DNA of 64,000 bases from assembly GCA_051453625.1 (NCBI GenBank), contig JBOZIK010000001.1, forward strand, positions 149,194,847 to 149,258,846, read 5' to 3'. Position 1 is the stretch's first letter, and each line of letters opens with the position of its first letter. A model generated the notes under the pieces. That model worked only from the letters and a program-made list of their open reading frames with translations, searched no databases and was not told the DNA's origin. Origin of the DNA: Welwitschia mirabilis (taxonomy: Eukaryota; Gnetophyta; Gnetopsida; Welwitschiales). Shown here piece after piece: positions 22,661 to 35,839 of this stretch. Made by a program: the position numbers and the translations under genes.

Positions 22661-24715
22661 GTAACACTCATAGTTGTTGCTCTGGGATCTTTAAATTTAT
22701 AATAATTTTCATAACTAAGTTGGAAATAGATTGAGGAAGAAAAACTTTTCTAAGAATGGTATGTTTTTATTTTCTTTTCCCTAGGTCCTTCCATAACTTA
22801 TAATATTTAGGATTCTCTTACAAGAGTTTCTAAAAAAATAAATTAATGTTTACTTCTTACATCAAGATTTTTAAATGTTAATCAAAGGTNNNNNNNNNNN
22901 NNNNNNNNNNNNNNNNNNNNNNNNNNNNNNNNNNNNNNNNNNNNNNNNNNNNNNNNNNNNNNNNNNNNNNNNNNNNNNNNNNNNNNNNNATTAATGTTTA
23001 CTTCTTACATCAAGATTTTTAAATGTTAATCAAAGGTATAATTTGTTTTTAATCGACCAAACCAAAGAGTAGATGCTTTCTTTTCTTTCTTTTATTGTAA
23101 AGAATTTTTAGTGGAGGTCTTAGCTTGTAATATTCATAGGAATACATATGAGTCCTAAATTTCTACATTATCTTCTTCAATATTTTCATTATTTTTTGGA
23201 GTTTAAACCTTATGACTAGAAGGTGTTATATCATTTCTACTTCTTGTTATCAGTTTTAAATCTTTCTTGACTTCATTCGAATTGGGTAAAGGTTGAGATG
23301 CAAGAGACACTTATGGTATTTGATTGAAAAGCATTATTTGTTAAAGCACATTCACTAAGTATTTAATGTAACTATAAGCCTTTTCTTGCACTTTCTCATT
23401 TCTACGGATTCTCTAAATGGATCATTCTAATTTTATTAAAAATTAGGTTAAAAGTTTGAATTTCTAAATCTATTCTCAAAAGGTTTCCATTGTGATTGGC
23501 CATATAGTCTTTATTGAAATTATGCTTGGCTTTTAAAGTTAGGTATCCCTTTATTGAATGCATAAACTTCCTTAAATATCCTTACTTTACAAATTGGTAA
23601 AAAATGAAACTCTTTAGTTGGACGAGATTTGTCTTTACAAATCTCACAACTTGCAATTATGTTTTTATGTTTTACTACATTTGCATCAATTAGAAATTAT
23701 GTAAACTTCTCTAAAGTGGTAGTAAAATCTTTAATTAAGTTGATTGAGTTATCTCTCTCATTTTTAACCTCCTTTAAATCTTTTATGATGTGACCTACAG
23801 TTTAATTTCTTTAGTGGGTTTAAGCCAAGTTTAAGTTATTTCTATTAGGTTTTCTAACATAATACATGCATCTTATAAGACTAAATTCAACAACTTTTTC
23901 TCCACAAGAAAGGTCATTAAGTTATTTAGTTTAACAATTCAATTCATTATAGAAATAAGCAACAACTTCTTCCTTGTAAAATTCATTAATAGGATTGGGA
24001 TAGCTAACTATAGTAAAATGTTCATAAGTAGTGGTATAATCCTTGTGAGGTTGTTGTTGAAAGTTGATCACTTCCTTTCTTCTTTTTATCATGGAACTTT
24101 CACTCAAAAATCTTTTGATAAGCACTTCTTACATGTTTTTACCTTTCATATAAGTGTGATTGAAAAAATAATCATGTAAGTATGATCACTAATATGTCTT
24201 TTTTTTTAATTTCCTAAGGTAAGTATAAGTTGTTCAATATTAGCTAGATGTAGAAAAGGGTCATCCTCAAGTTTCCCCGAAGTTGGATAAGCAATCAAAT
24301 TTCTTAACTCTACATCATCACCAAGGGATAAACCAAAAGTATTTTGGATTTCACATTTTCTATTAGTAACTAAATCTCTAAGAGTAATGTTTACATTCAA
24401 ATTAAAATTTTCTATTATGATTAGAGTACTAGATGAAGCAACTTACTTTTGTTTTTGTGATGATTTCAACATATTTGAAGAATAAATAACATGATCTACT
24501 TCTATGCTATAATTTTCATTTGCAAAATCTGATTCTAAAATAGTAAAAGAAGAAAAATCTTTTTCTTCAATTCTTAGGGTGTGTGTACATGGGGTGTGTG
24601 CACCTAGATTTTGTTCATATTCAAATAATCCTTCTATGATGTTTTATTCAATCAAGTTCAACTCTCTCTAAAATTTCATCTTTTTCCTAAAATTCACCAT
24701 GTCCCTGCATGCTCA
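22661..24715 (-). pseudogene. Element B: Gag with decayed zinc knuckle, degenerate
   Basis: Open pieces at 24206-24400 (NVNITLRDLVTNRKCEIQ, DDPFLHLANIEQLILTLGN) and 23931-24125 (LIKRFLSESSMIKRRKEVIN, YPNPINEFYKEEVVAYFYN) match the retrotransposon Gag domain. The second corresponds to the usual 'FLxKFFPxxKTxxLRxEIxxF' and 'ESLYExWxRFKDLLxxCP' region. A knuckle remnant CEICKDKSRPTKEF lies at about 23600-23640, with the His read as Arg and the last Cys as Phe. Gag would form the particle shell. The leader contains a GTGTGTRCAYGGGGT duplication near 24577-24605. The gap 22890-22989 has 48 duplicated bases on each side. Confidence 0.8.
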
Positions 24716-24759
24716 TAAAGCAAATAAAAATTAAAATTAAAAATAGTAGACCATCATCC

Positions 24760-25893
24760 ATTTAATTGTTGAACTAGAAGTTAGAGAATTAATTTTCACA
24801 AAGTATTTTTAATCTTTTCTATTTTACTAAATAAAAGTAAACAAATATGAAAATATAATGCAATGAAGAATGAAGAAAAAATGAAAGACATGAAATTGGA
24901 AATGAGATGGATTCTATTTGGAATCTAATCCTCTTATTATAAGAACCATTTTTGTATAACTCAGATCAACTAGGAAGAATTCTATTAGTTCTTCCTAGCA
25001 AACAATAACTATAAGAATTACAAAATAGAATATGGATAGTGCAATATGTAATTGGAATGAAATAGTAACGCAAATATAAAATAAAAAGTTCAATATTAAT
25101 AAAAGTTAATCTAGATAAATTATAGAGCTGTCACTAAATTATAACCAACTTAAATCATAAGGGAAATAAATATAATTATAATGAAAAGAGTTATTGAATT
25201 AATCATGAAACTTTTACATCTACTTAGAATAAAGTAGTAACACTCAATGGAAAGTACTCAGCACAACACCAAGGTAAATGTCTTTCTATAGCTCCTGTAT
25301 GGACCTCTTATCCTTTAATCTTTTATCATAAGAACATCAAGTATAAAAGATGAAAAAGAAAGTGAAGGAAAGAGAGGGTATTTATAGTTTTATAATGAAG
25401 TTCTAAAAGTTTAACCCTAGAATTCAAATAAGAAAACCTAGTAGCTCATATGGGTTGTGTGATCCCGTTACAAAGATAACTCTTTCTATTCATAGAAAAA
25501 GAGTTGTCATCTTAACTATTATGGGGATGACAATGGGGATGTCACTCCACATCAAAAGGTAGTTCATCATCTTCAAGACCTATAGTCAACTCTGTATACT
25601 TCATTCATATTAGTAGTACTATTATGTTGTCTATCATGAGGATGATAGAAGGGATACCAATCTTCTTCATCATTGAGCTCTAGGATAAATTATTCTTCTA
25701 CATGATAAATACTTCCTTTAAAGTATGAAATATCAAAACAAGTCCGAGATGCCTTCACATATGCTAAGAATTACATGTTTTAGTGATCATATTATCATTT
25801 CTTCATGATTATTAGCATTGCATCTAAACCTATATAAATATCCTGCAAAAGTACTTAAAATACATCATCTAATTCTTACAAACTGGCATTACA
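24760..25893 (-). repeat. Element B: 5' LTR, 3' end truncated
   Basis: On the minus strand it begins TGTAATGCCAGTTTG at 25893 and aligns with the LTR at 31664. Shared parts include 'ggatatttatataggttta', 'tctagggtt' and 'aattaattctctaacttct'. A TATA box tataaatac lies at 25380-25388 (minus). Near 24760 the similarity stops before the expected LTR end. The primer-binding site and first part of the leader are absent, so a deletion joins the LTR to the Gag leader. The next base to the right belongs to element D. Confidence 0.8.
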
Positions 25894-26520
25894 AAAATTA
25901 AAATTCCCCTTATAGAAATCATTAAATAGGTTCTTTCTTATGCTAAATTCCTTAAATACTTATATACCATAAAGAGTTAAATGAATGTTAAATCTAAAGC
26001 ATTTTTATCTTAATAAGTGAGCACGATTCTCTAAAACTAATTGCCACTAAACTAGAAAGACTCTAGGTATCCCACAATTACCATTACCATAGGTAATAAA
26101 ACACTTAATCAAGCCTTGTCAGACTTGCGAGCTAGTGTAAACTTGCTTCCTTATAAAGCCTATAAGGATTTATGCTTAGAAGGCCTTAAAAACATGAAAC
26201 TCAAACTCCAATTAGTAGACAATCATATTAAAACACCATTAGGAGTTATAAAGGATGTCATAGTTAGAGTGGATATATACTTGCTACTTTCTAGTAGATT
26301 TTGTGGTTTTCCACATGGATAATGCATTAAACAAACAATTTATATCCTATTAGGAAGATAATTCTTAGAAACCTTACATTTCTTAATTAATTATAAAAAT
26401 AAATTAATGAAACTATTATTTAATAACATAATCATAGAGCTAAATATATTTAACATTATGAAGTTACCATTAAATGATGAAGGGCTAAAGTATGTAGATA
26501 GGACATAAAGCCTTGTTAAG
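25894..26520 (+). pseudogene. Element D: Gag C-terminus and protease, degenerate (second Athila subfamily)
   Basis: Frame pieces give KFLKYLYTIKSKLNVKSKAF (the Gag-protease border), then PTITITIGNKTLNQALSDLR, ASVNLLPYKAYKDLCLEGLK, LQLVDNHIKTPLGVIKDVIV, FCGFPHG (frame-shifted FVVFDMD) and LINYKNKLMKLLFNN. 26116-26322 is open. The active site DLGAS reads DLRAS, keeping Asp but losing Gly. The wording NCRNG/LxxLNIFN differs from elements A-C and matches element E. Confidence 0.85.
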
Positions 26521-26929
26521 GATAAAAAACCCACTTCTTTCAAAAATGATGAAATAAAGTGCTCTCAAGAAATATGCCTCATAATTCAAAATGAAATTGA
26601 TTTAAAACTAAAATACTATCCTAGTAATATAAAATATTCTTTCTTAGTGGATAGTCCTACCTTTTTCATAGTCATAAACTCTTCCTTTAATTCATCTAAA
26701 GAAGATCAATTACTAAGACTCTTAACAAAGAACAAATAGGCATAGGAAAAATCCTCTCCTACATTAGAGGTATTGACACAAGTATCTACATGTGCCACAT
26801 CTATTTAGAGGAAAATGTTAAGCCATCCATTGAAGCACAATCAAGGATAAACCTAATTATGAGGGAATAATTAAGAATAAGATAATTAAAATATTGATAA
26901 TGGGATTATCTATCTTATTTTCAATATCA
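26521..26929 (+). pseudogene. Element D: protease-RT linker, degenerate
   Basis: The translation includes SFLVDSPTFFIVINSSFNSS and PTLEVLTQVSTCATSI before the RT starts. This is the variable linker between the two domains. Stops occur throughout and no further domain is seen. Confidence 0.5.
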
Positions 26930-27560
26930 AGTAGGTAAGTTCAATTTAAACCATTGCAAAGAAATTAGGAATTACCCTCATCCCTAATGATGGGAATGAT
27001 CGTATCCCTAATAAGCTTGCTGTAAAATGGAGGATACTTATTGATTGTAAGAAATTAAATACTATCTCTAAAAATGATTATTATCCTTTTTTTTCTTAAA
27101 TCAAATTTTAGAATAGCTTGCAGAACACCCTTTATATAATTTTTTGGATAGTTACTTAGGTTATAATAAAATTAAAATTTATCTCTAAGATCAAGACAAG
27201 ATTACCTTAACTTGCTCCTATGAAGTATTCACTTATAAATGCATGCCTTTTAGCCTATGCAATATGCCTGCCACTTTTCAATGTTGCATGTTTAGTATAT
27301 TCTTTGACTTATTAGATTCAAATGTCAAAATATTTATGCATGAATTTTTGATTTATGGAATCTCATTTATCCATTATTCGAATAACTTAAAATGTGTTCT
27401 TAGGGCCTTGTACTCAACTAGGAAAAATGGCCTTTTATGGTAAATTAAGGCATAGCCTTAGGACATCTCATATCTGAAGAAGGAATTTAGATAGATCCAG
27501 CTAAGGTTTCCTTAATCATACATCTGCTAATCCCCTAAAAACAAAAACATATTAGATCAT
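26930..27560 (+). pseudogene. Element D: reverse transcriptase, degenerate
   Basis: Recognisable pieces are KWRILIDCKKLNTISKNDYY, the open stretch 27243-27443 with MPFSLCNMPATFQCCMFSIF and VKIFMHEFLIYGISF, and then LRHSLRTSHI-like remains of the GHxIS motif. The catalytic FMDD is changed to FMHE. Frames shift several times. Confidence 0.9.
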
Positions 27561-28360
27561 TCTTAAGGCATATAGGATACTTTAGATAATTCATCAAGGA
27601 TTTCAAGAAAATCTCTAAACATTTGTATGATATTTTGAGTGAGAACTCCTTTTTTCACTGGACTTTAGATTGTTAAAATGTGCTTTAATAACTTAAATAA
27701 AAACTTACTTTCATAATCATTATCTAATAACCTAATTAAAACTTACCTTTTAAGCTTATGATGATGTAAGTAACTTTGCAGTAGGAGCCATATTAGTATA
27801 AAGAATAGATTAAAAAATAACTGTGATTCACTATATTAGTAGAACATTAAATGATAATAAAATTAATTACACCATTATAGAGAAAGAGATTCTCATCATT
27901 GTCTTTTTTATTGAAAAAATTAGATAATACTTTTCAGAATCTAAGGTAGTCATTTAAATTGATTAATCATCCCTTAGATACCTTTTTGCCNNNNNNNNNN
28001 AAAACGAATTTAATACCACATCTTATTAGATGAATCCTTCTCCTTCAAGAATTCAATTTACAGATTAAAAATAAGTAAGGCTTTGATATTTTTATCATGG
28101 ATAACTTTTGAGCATATCTCTAGATAATCTATAAATGTCTTTACTGGTTAATGATACTATTCTAGATAAACATCTCTTTTTAGTCAAATGAACAACTTGG
28201 TTTTCAAATATTACCAATTACTTAGTCTCTAAAACTATTCATTTACATTAGATCTTTAATGATCAAGGAAGGCTTTTAAGTAAGTTAAATATTTCTTTTA
28301 GGATAGCCTCTACCTTATTAAATATTATTTATACTAAGTCATTTGCAAATGTATCCCTCA
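27561..28360 (+). pseudogene. Element D: RNase H and connection, degenerate
   Basis: The translation includes AYDDVSNFAVGAILV (normally CDASD...VGAVLxQ), IHYISRTLNDNKINYTIIEKE and LIIVFFIEKI, the RNase H core. A 10-N gap at 27991-28000 lies inside. The part after 28010 is the poorly conserved link to integrase. Confidence 0.75.
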
Positions 28361-29480
28361 AATTGACGTTCATGACATACTTAAACATTACCATTATGTG
28401 GCTTATGGGGGTTACTACTTAGCTAATAAGAAAACAACAAAAATACTCTAATCTAATTTTTATTAGCAATTGATTTTTAAAGACTCCTATATTAACTACA
28501 GATCCTATGACAATAGTCAAAGTTTGCAAAGTCTTCCACATAGACAAGTGATGCCTTTAAGCCCTATTCTTACTATTGAATCCTTCAACATATGGAAAAT
28601 TGATTTTTAAGGCCCTTATTTATTATTAAATAGGAAATAAAGCATCCTTTCTTATGTTGACTATGTAACTAAATGAGTTAAAGCATGTGCTTGTTGAATA
28701 AATGATATGAAAAAGGTAGTTAGATTCTTTAAAGAAAATGTCTTAACTCATTTTGGCTATTCACATGTTTTAATTAGCAATGAAGGAATACACCTTTGTA
28801 ACAAAATACTTAATAATCATCTCATTAAATGTGGTGTTACTCATAAAAGCACAACACCTTATCACCCACAAGAATGTGACAAAGTTGAGTTTATTAATAG
28901 GAAACTTAAGAAAATCCTTAAAAAATAGTAAACTTAACACATAAAAACTAGTCTTTCAAAATTAAACCATATCTTATAGGCATATCACATTACTTACAAA
29001 ATTCCCTTAGAGATGTCACCTTTTTGATTAGTTTATGGTAAAGCATGTTATTTACTTATGAATCTTGAACCTAGGGCTTATTGAACAATTAAAACATGAA
29101 CTTAGATTTAGAAGTTAAAAATCAAAATGGGGTCATACAACTTAACAAACTAGAGACAATTAGAAATAATGCCTATGACAATATCAGAATAAATAAGGGT
29201 AGGATGAAGAGGTTACATGATCAACATATTCTTAGAAAAACGTCTCAGGAAGAAGGATGAGTATTGTTGTATAACTCATGATTACATCCTTTTTTAAGTA
29301 AATTAGTAGCTAGGTGGAAAGAATCATTCTTAATGAAAAAGATGTTTCAAATGGAGTTATTATCATTTAAAATACCAAAAATAATAAACTCTTTAAAGTT
29401 GATGGACATCATATAAAACATTATCGCTCGTCCCACCACCCTTTTGAACCTTGTCATTCACTAAATCCATTATCAAATTA
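28361..29480 (+). pseudogene. Element D: integrase, degenerate
   Basis: The translation runs through VAYGGYYLANKKTTKIL (finger region), ESFNIWKIDF, SYVDYVTK, then the open stretch 28707-28928 with FKENVLTHFGYSHVLISNEG and TTPYHPQECDKVEFINRKL. C-terminal parts follow (RMKRLHDQHILRK, VLLYNS, LMDIIxNI). The first catalytic Asp (VDYVTK) and the Glu (DKVEFINR) are intact; the second Asp (SDEG) reads SNEG. Stops are frequent. Confidence 0.9.
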
Positions 29481-30175
29481 CTCCATCAAATTCACAAAGC
29501 ATTTATCCAATCCATCAATTCATACATTTTTAGGACTTATTAATCTAGGTTAAAAGCCTTAAAATAAAAATTAATAATAAGCTATCATTTTATCACCTAA
29601 GTAATGATTAAGATTAAGTTTACTTATGGGTTTTCAAAGAAAAGTATGTATATTTTAATTAAGTTAATTAAGAATGCATTCACTTAGGATCTCTAGTTTA
29701 GTAGAACCTAGTTGAAAAGGTGATATTTATCTTTGCATGTGCTCTTTAAGAGAAAAGCCTTTAATGAGAAAAAGATTTATATTAACTAGGATAATGAGCC
29801 AATGATCACATAAAAGCACATAAAAAATGAGTATAGGAAGATGAAAAATAAAAAATAATATCTTTTCTCTAAAAGCACATAATACTAATCACTTATTTAG
29901 GTTTACATAATTGCATCGAGGCCATAAATGCTACTAGAAATGTATCTCTAATGATTTAATTCTAATATGTTCAACTACATTAGGGCTATAAATGCTTACT
30001 GGTGATGTAGCACTCATTTCTACATAATATAATATCTTAACTCTATTGGTAAAAAATATCATAACACTATATGCTTAATGTGGTTTAAAGGCATAATACT
30101 AAGAACATATTCAAACGTATAAATGAAAAACATTAGATATACTTCATATCTTCATAAGGATTACTATTCAAGTAG
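29481..30175 (+). repeat. Post-pol block shared by elements D and E
   Basis: From about 29600 this aligns with 57270-57640 downstream of element E. Shared landmarks include 'aagtatrtatattttaatta'-like sequence, 'ttcacttaggrtct', 'gttgaaaaggtg', 'agggctataaa', 'tgctcaatgtg'-like and 'acaatactaagaac'-like phrases. It is non-coding. Similarity ends close to 30175, where the sequence changes to the A/B/C-type tail. Confidence 0.8.
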
Positions 30176-30189
30176 TAATTTATGAGTTC

Positions 30190-31649
30190 TTGCATCATGT
30201 CATGCATTATTAATTAACTAATTTTATAATTTGTACTAATGGATTTTACTAGGCTAGAATTTTAGATAGGTAAATAATCTTCTTCATATTCCTAGTTGTC
30301 CATTTTCATTTTATTTTGCTTAGTTATTTTATTTAGAATTTAAAAATCATTTTTATATTTTTTAAGCATAAAATTTAGGACTTCTCCTTTAGTAATTTTT
30401 TGGTTGTCTTGTTTTTACTCATGGTTTTTATTCATATGGGTTTTTTTTTATTACCACTTTAATAGATGATGTTCCTTTCATTCATGATGATTTTATTTCT
30501 ATTTTTCTTTTGAAGTTGCATACATTTGACTACAAATCTTGAATGCTTATTGAGTTTAAGCACATTTGAGGATTTTCTTTAACATTGATTTTCTCTCCTT
30601 AGTACTTTATCATAGCCTTATTCTTTTTTCTTATCTTAAGTTCTTGTCACTTTTTGACTCCTTTATCATGATTATTTTAATGATGATTCTTAGATTTAAT
30701 CCATCTTTCAAACATTATGATAACTTTCTAAAGCTTTAATATTGCTATTATTGATTATCTAATTCTACCTAGAATTCACTTGTTTTTTTCATACCCTTAT
30801 TTTTCAAGTGTCTTTTCACATTTATTGTCTAGATGATAAATTAGATGACAACGTCTCCTTCTTATTTTGTTACTATATGGGATGTATTGAATCTCCTAAT
30901 GAAAGGAGGAGAGGAGGCAAGTGAGATAGATTTCTAAGATATTTCTAAAATACTTGAGTAAAAATTTTATTTATGAATATTATTTTAATCTTTCATGATT
31001 CATATATATAATTCACTATTTAATGTATAATTTCATATCACTTATATGATATACATTATGAACATTATTTAGTATGCCAAAGCAACATAGTTATAAGACC
31101 TTCTTGCAGGTACGATCTAGAATACTCAAGATACCATGGATAAGGGAAGTAATATTATGATTTTTTTTGAATTTATCTTGGTAGATTGTATTTGAAACTC
31201 CTTGATGGATTTATAAACATTATTTTAAGTTATTATTGCTTTGATTATGCATACACATCATTATTTCCTGAAGCTATCATTATTGTATCTTATGATGATT
31301 TTTGTGTATGATTTAAAATTTTTATCTTGTAATGTGTTAAACATCTTAAGTGAAGGGCTAATTAAGATTTTAATACTTGGATATTCTAGATGATAATATT
31401 TATACACAGTTAACTTTAATTTTGATTTGATAATCTTATCATCCCCATTGTCATATAGATGACATGTAGGATAACAGATCTATTACCCATGCTATAGAGG
31501 TATTACATTAGTTAATTTGTGTCTGATATTTAATCCTACATGACAAAAATTTATGAACTTAATTTTACACCTTCCTAGTTACTATTTATATTAGTCAATT
31601 TCACTCATAATTATAGTTAATCACTTGCTTTGTTAAGGACTGATAAAGA
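30190..31649 (+). other. A/B/C-type 3' tail joined to element D
   Basis: From about 30190 the sequence matches element C from about 45335. Both contain 'ggtaaataatcttcttcat' or its variant, followed by 'gttcattttcat'-like sequence. The tail here is about 1.5 kb, against 3.1 kb in element C. The candidate third gene of C (46721-47945) has no counterpart, so an internal deletion is likely. A dyad TGTCAT-ATAG-ATGACA lies at 31449-31464. Confidence 0.65.
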
Positions 31650-31661
31650 TAAGTGAAGGTC
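31650..31661 (+). other. Polypurine tract before the LTR at 31664
   Basis: The purine-rich aagtgaaggtct sits directly before the LTR start and follows a 'gttaaggactgataaa' phrase. The same phrase precedes the polypurine tracts of element A (gttaaggaactaac) and element C (attaggaactaat). This shared setting supports the call. Confidence 0.65.
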
Positions 31662-31663
31662 TA

Positions 31664-32881
31664 TATTGCGATGTAAAATTGTATTTATTTAATGGGGTAT
31701 TTTGAATACTTTCATAGGACATTTATATAGGTTTAGATGAAATTTTGATAATTATGAAGAATCAATGGGATAATCATGGAAACACACAATTCTTGACATA
31801 TTTGAAGGAATTTCAGGCATATTTTGATACCTAGTATTTTGAGAAGAAGATCAATGATATAGAAGGTTGATTTTTCTTAGATGAAAAGATAAGGAAGTCT
31901 GGCATCCCTTGTGTCATTCTTATGATAATAAGACCAATAGTATTGTTGACATAACTAAAGCTACAACATTGACTATGGGAATAGGAGCTGATGACTCATC
32001 TGTTATTATGGTATGTCATCCCTGATGTTGTCTAGATGATAGGAGGAAGATAGCTATTATATCTAAATGAAATGCATAATGGGATCATGTGGTCCATTTA
32101 GGCTCCTAAGATTTCTTCTCTGACTTCTAGGGTTCTGTTTTTAGAAAATTTAATATAAAACTATTAATAACGCTTTTGTCCTTATTCCCAATTCATCTTT
32201 TGTATTGAAAACTCTTATGATGGGTGATTGAAGGCTAAGAGGTTTATCCTATGCTTTATAGAGAATTCTCTCTTGGTATTAGGCTATGTATCCTCCATTA
32301 AGATGCTACTACTTTATAAATGAATGTTAATTTAAAGATTAATATAAAAACTATTTCACTTTTATTGTATGAACCTCCCTTATGATTAAAGCTACTTATG
32401 ATTTTATGAGAGTGTCATAGTTGATCTAGATCATGATCACAACCTTTGTTAAGATTAATACTATTAGTTTATATTTGCATTTATTTCATTTTTATGATTG
32501 CATATTCTATTTAATGTATCTTATATGTCATGTTGATTAAGATTAGGGGATAATTTCCTTAATTGATCTAAGTTATAATGGATAATATTGGTGAGAGAAA
32601 AATTGCTAGTCAAATAGATTTATTGTACACTGCATTTGTATTTCATCATGATTTATCTTTAATTACATTTATATTATTTTTTATTTTCATTTAATTAAAG
32701 GAAAAAGACCCAAAATTCTTTGTTTAAATTAATTCCCTAACTTCTAGCCTAGTTTGTTTAATTGATTATGATATTTGGGTTAACTCCTACCTACCCTAGT
32801 GTGTGTTTTTCTATAAGTATTTATGATTCACAAGATTTACTTACAAACTTAAAGATTGTATAAATTTACATAGCAATACCA
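31664..32881 (+). repeat. LTR of the A/B/C subfamily (about 1.2 kb)
   Basis: It begins TATTGCGATG (decayed TGTTGCA) and ends near 'tagcaatacca'. It aligns along its length with element B's 5' LTR and element C's LTRs. It holds dyads of the TGTCAT...ATGACA kind (31912 onward, 32021 onward). The upstream coding region in the same orientation belongs to the D/E subfamily, so this LTR is not the natural partner of that pol. Confidence 0.8.
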
Positions 32882-34588
32882 TTTTCTTAAGTTATCATCT
32901 TTGAATATTTGATAATAACTTATGCTTATTGTAATGTGATATTCTTTGTAATGACATGTCTACATGATGATATAAAATATTTGATAAGTATAATTATCTA
33001 ATTTACCAACAAGATCCTCCTTTTTTATGATGTTCAAATCTTGGTAAATCTCATTAGTGTAGTTTTATTTAAATAACTAAAATTAAATATTAATCTTTAA
33101 GATAAAAAAGAACATAGACATTTGACAATACCACTTAAACAACAAATAAAGTTACATAGACATTAAATAAATCATGATATTAGTCATTTAAATAAACATG
33201 TAGGATGTAGAGTAAGAAAGGCATAAAAACATTTAATATTTTCATTCAAGAATATGAATAATTAATCAAATATGATTTGATAATAGTAATATTTCAAAAA
33301 TAAAATCAGAGCATGGTATTTAACTTGTGTGCCAATAATACATGATGAAAAAATATGCTCATGGTAATAAGCTAATACTAAAAATCATAGCATATTATAA
33401 CAAAAATATGCTAGTAGTATGAAGATTAGGAAAAATATATTAATTAATAAAAATCAAAGAGTAACATTTTATAATTGTGTCAACAATAACATAATATTAA
33501 AACATGAAAGTATGTTAATAGAAAAAGTATGCTAATAATCAATAATGATAGAAATAAAAGATGACATTAATGAGTATTAAATAATATAATTCATCATCAA
33601 CAAATAATGATAGCACTTAGGGATCCAATTTAACATCTCAAAGATAAGTGTTCCATGCCTAAAAATATTTCCTTAAGCTAAATGAAACTAATTTGCCACT
33701 GATTTATCATAACTTATTTGTCGTTTTTTATAATAGAGAAAAGGATTTAATCATTGAGATCATAGTTACTTATATAATGTATGCCTCATCCTTCTTATTA
33801 ATATCATCATTACTATTATAGGTGGTGGAGATTTATTGGGTATAGGATGAGGAGGATGGTAGTTCCTAGAAGGACACTATCATATTCCCACGGGTCTATC
33901 TCCTCATAAATTGATACATTTAAGGAGTAATCAATGATAAGACAAAGAAATATCAAGTAATGAATAAATGAAAAATGGAAGTAAATAGATAAAATTGGAT
34001 AATGAGCTATGAAATTTAAGATGAATATAGTAAAACATGCTATTGTTAAATGGAACTATTGGTATGTTACATGAAAAAGTGGCATAAAAGCACTTATGCA
34101 AAGGTGTGAGTCATAGTAAAAGGTGAATTGTTTGTATTATTATGTGGGTCAATATGGCATATGATATTATCATTCTTTTCAATGAACAGGATCTTGTTAG
34201 ATGGAAAATTAATAATGGAATACTAAACAAGGTAGTAGATGAAAGAATTTATACTAGGTAAATGGAGTGAATGTATATCTTAAACATAACTTATTAATCA
34301 AATGATTTGATTCATTAACTCTATCATCTTATTAACCAGATGATGTGATTCATTAACTCTGTCATGATTTGACAAGCACCAAAAAACAACCCAAGCATGA
34401 AATGTGTGTAACATGTTTACATAAAAAACCATGCTAACATGTTTGAACAATGACCAAATATGCAAATGCAACATTTTATTATTAATTTACATGAAATATT
34501 AAATGCATAAAATAAACAACTAATTAATAATTCATGGTAAAGAAATGATACATATTTTGAATTTTTCATTGATATTACGGTTAAAGAT
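32882..34588. other. Unassigned AT-rich DNA; probable 3' side of element G
   Basis: No domain is recognisable. The interval lies just 3' (on the minus strand) of element G's integrase and may hold its 3' non-coding region and LTR. No LTR partner is visible in the window. It contains a 2 x 38 bp tandem repeat at 34291-34366. Confidence 0.4.
34291..34366. repeat. Tandem duplication, 2 x 38 bp
   Basis: The unit beginning ttattaatcaaatgatttga at 34291 is repeated at 34329 with about five substitutions. It has no coding potential. Confidence 0.85.
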
Positions 34589-35560
34589 AAAAGGAATTTA
34601 TGGGTTTTTTATCCTTAATGTTGTCCATATTATTGATTTTATATGTCCCTTTATTATATTTTTATGAGATGACAAACGGTTCTAACCAATTTGGTAAAAA
34701 TTTTGAGGTTTTATTAGTTTAATTTTTTTCAATATAAAGTTAGATACATTGTGAGATTATGGATTCACATGCTTAATATATGCATCACTTACTCATTTTT
34801 GATAAAGTCATATATATTGCAATGTTTTTAATCTTTGTTCATCTAGTGTTTCTAATACATTAGATAGTTCTTGATCTTTAATCAAAATTTTTAACATGGA
34901 AATCTAGATTTTTATTCATAAAACTTCTTTAGTACCAAAAAAAAAGTTGAAATGGGATTACTCCTATAGTAGCTTTTATTACAATATAATAGGCTCATAA
35001 TGAGAAAGGTAATTTTTGATGCCTTAATTTTGGATTACTTTCTAATAATTTCTTAATATAGTTTATGATTAATTTATTTATAGCCTCAACGTAACCTTTC
35101 CCTAATCTAATGTTAAGTAACAAATAGTTGATTTATCCTAAATGTATTTATGGAATTTTTCAATTTCGTGGATTTAAAGTATAGACCATTATTAGTGATA
35201 ATGATATAAGACATATCAAACCTTGTAATAATGTGATATAGGATAAAATTTTACATTATTTTTAATTATTCTCTAATGTAAAAGTGCTACTTTTATGCAT
35301 TTTGAAAAGTATTTAGTTACAATACAAATGTATAAATATTAATTAAATGAATTTGATATGATGGCATAAATTAGATCCGTACCTCATTTTCTAAATATCC
35401 AAATGGAATTGGGTTAAAAAGGCTTAGTAAGTGGTTGATGTATCCTTACTACAAAGATTTAACAAGAACACATTTTCATCATTTTGAAATAGTCATCATT
35501 CATTCTTTTTAACAAATAACTTGATCTTATGACATGGATTTTAGTGAATTCACTTTTTAG
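34589..35560 (-). pseudogene. Element G (Tat lineage): integrase, degenerate
   Basis: The minus-strand translation carries LLKRMNDDYFKMMKMC (finger region), IHQPLTKPF (Tat-type IHxPxxPLxP), LYICIVTKYFSK (first catalytic Asp read as T), EVL and a C-terminus with VLETLDEQRLKTLQYI, VSDAYIKHVNPxSHNVSNFI and KPQNFYQIGxNRLSSH. The last part matches the Tat-type DEKRxxA...YNKxVRPRxFxxGDLVL...F...W.GPY order. There are many stops. The gene would act in integration of element cDNA. Confidence 0.85.
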
Positions 35561-35839
35561 TGGGGATAACATAAACTAGCATGTGTTTCTTTTAGGATAT
35601 AGGCTACTTCATTTGACTTTGGGCATCTTAGTAAGAAACCATAATTTGATATTTTGAATAGTTAATTATGAATCATAGTAAAGTATGTAGCTTAATCTAA
35701 AATTTTTTTTATTCCCATAGATAAAAACTTTTCTACTAATTTTTGATTAATGACATAATTTATCAAAATGTCATACCATTAATCATTTAATTTTATATTT
35801 TTCATCTTATAATAACTCTAATTAATTATTAATTAATAA

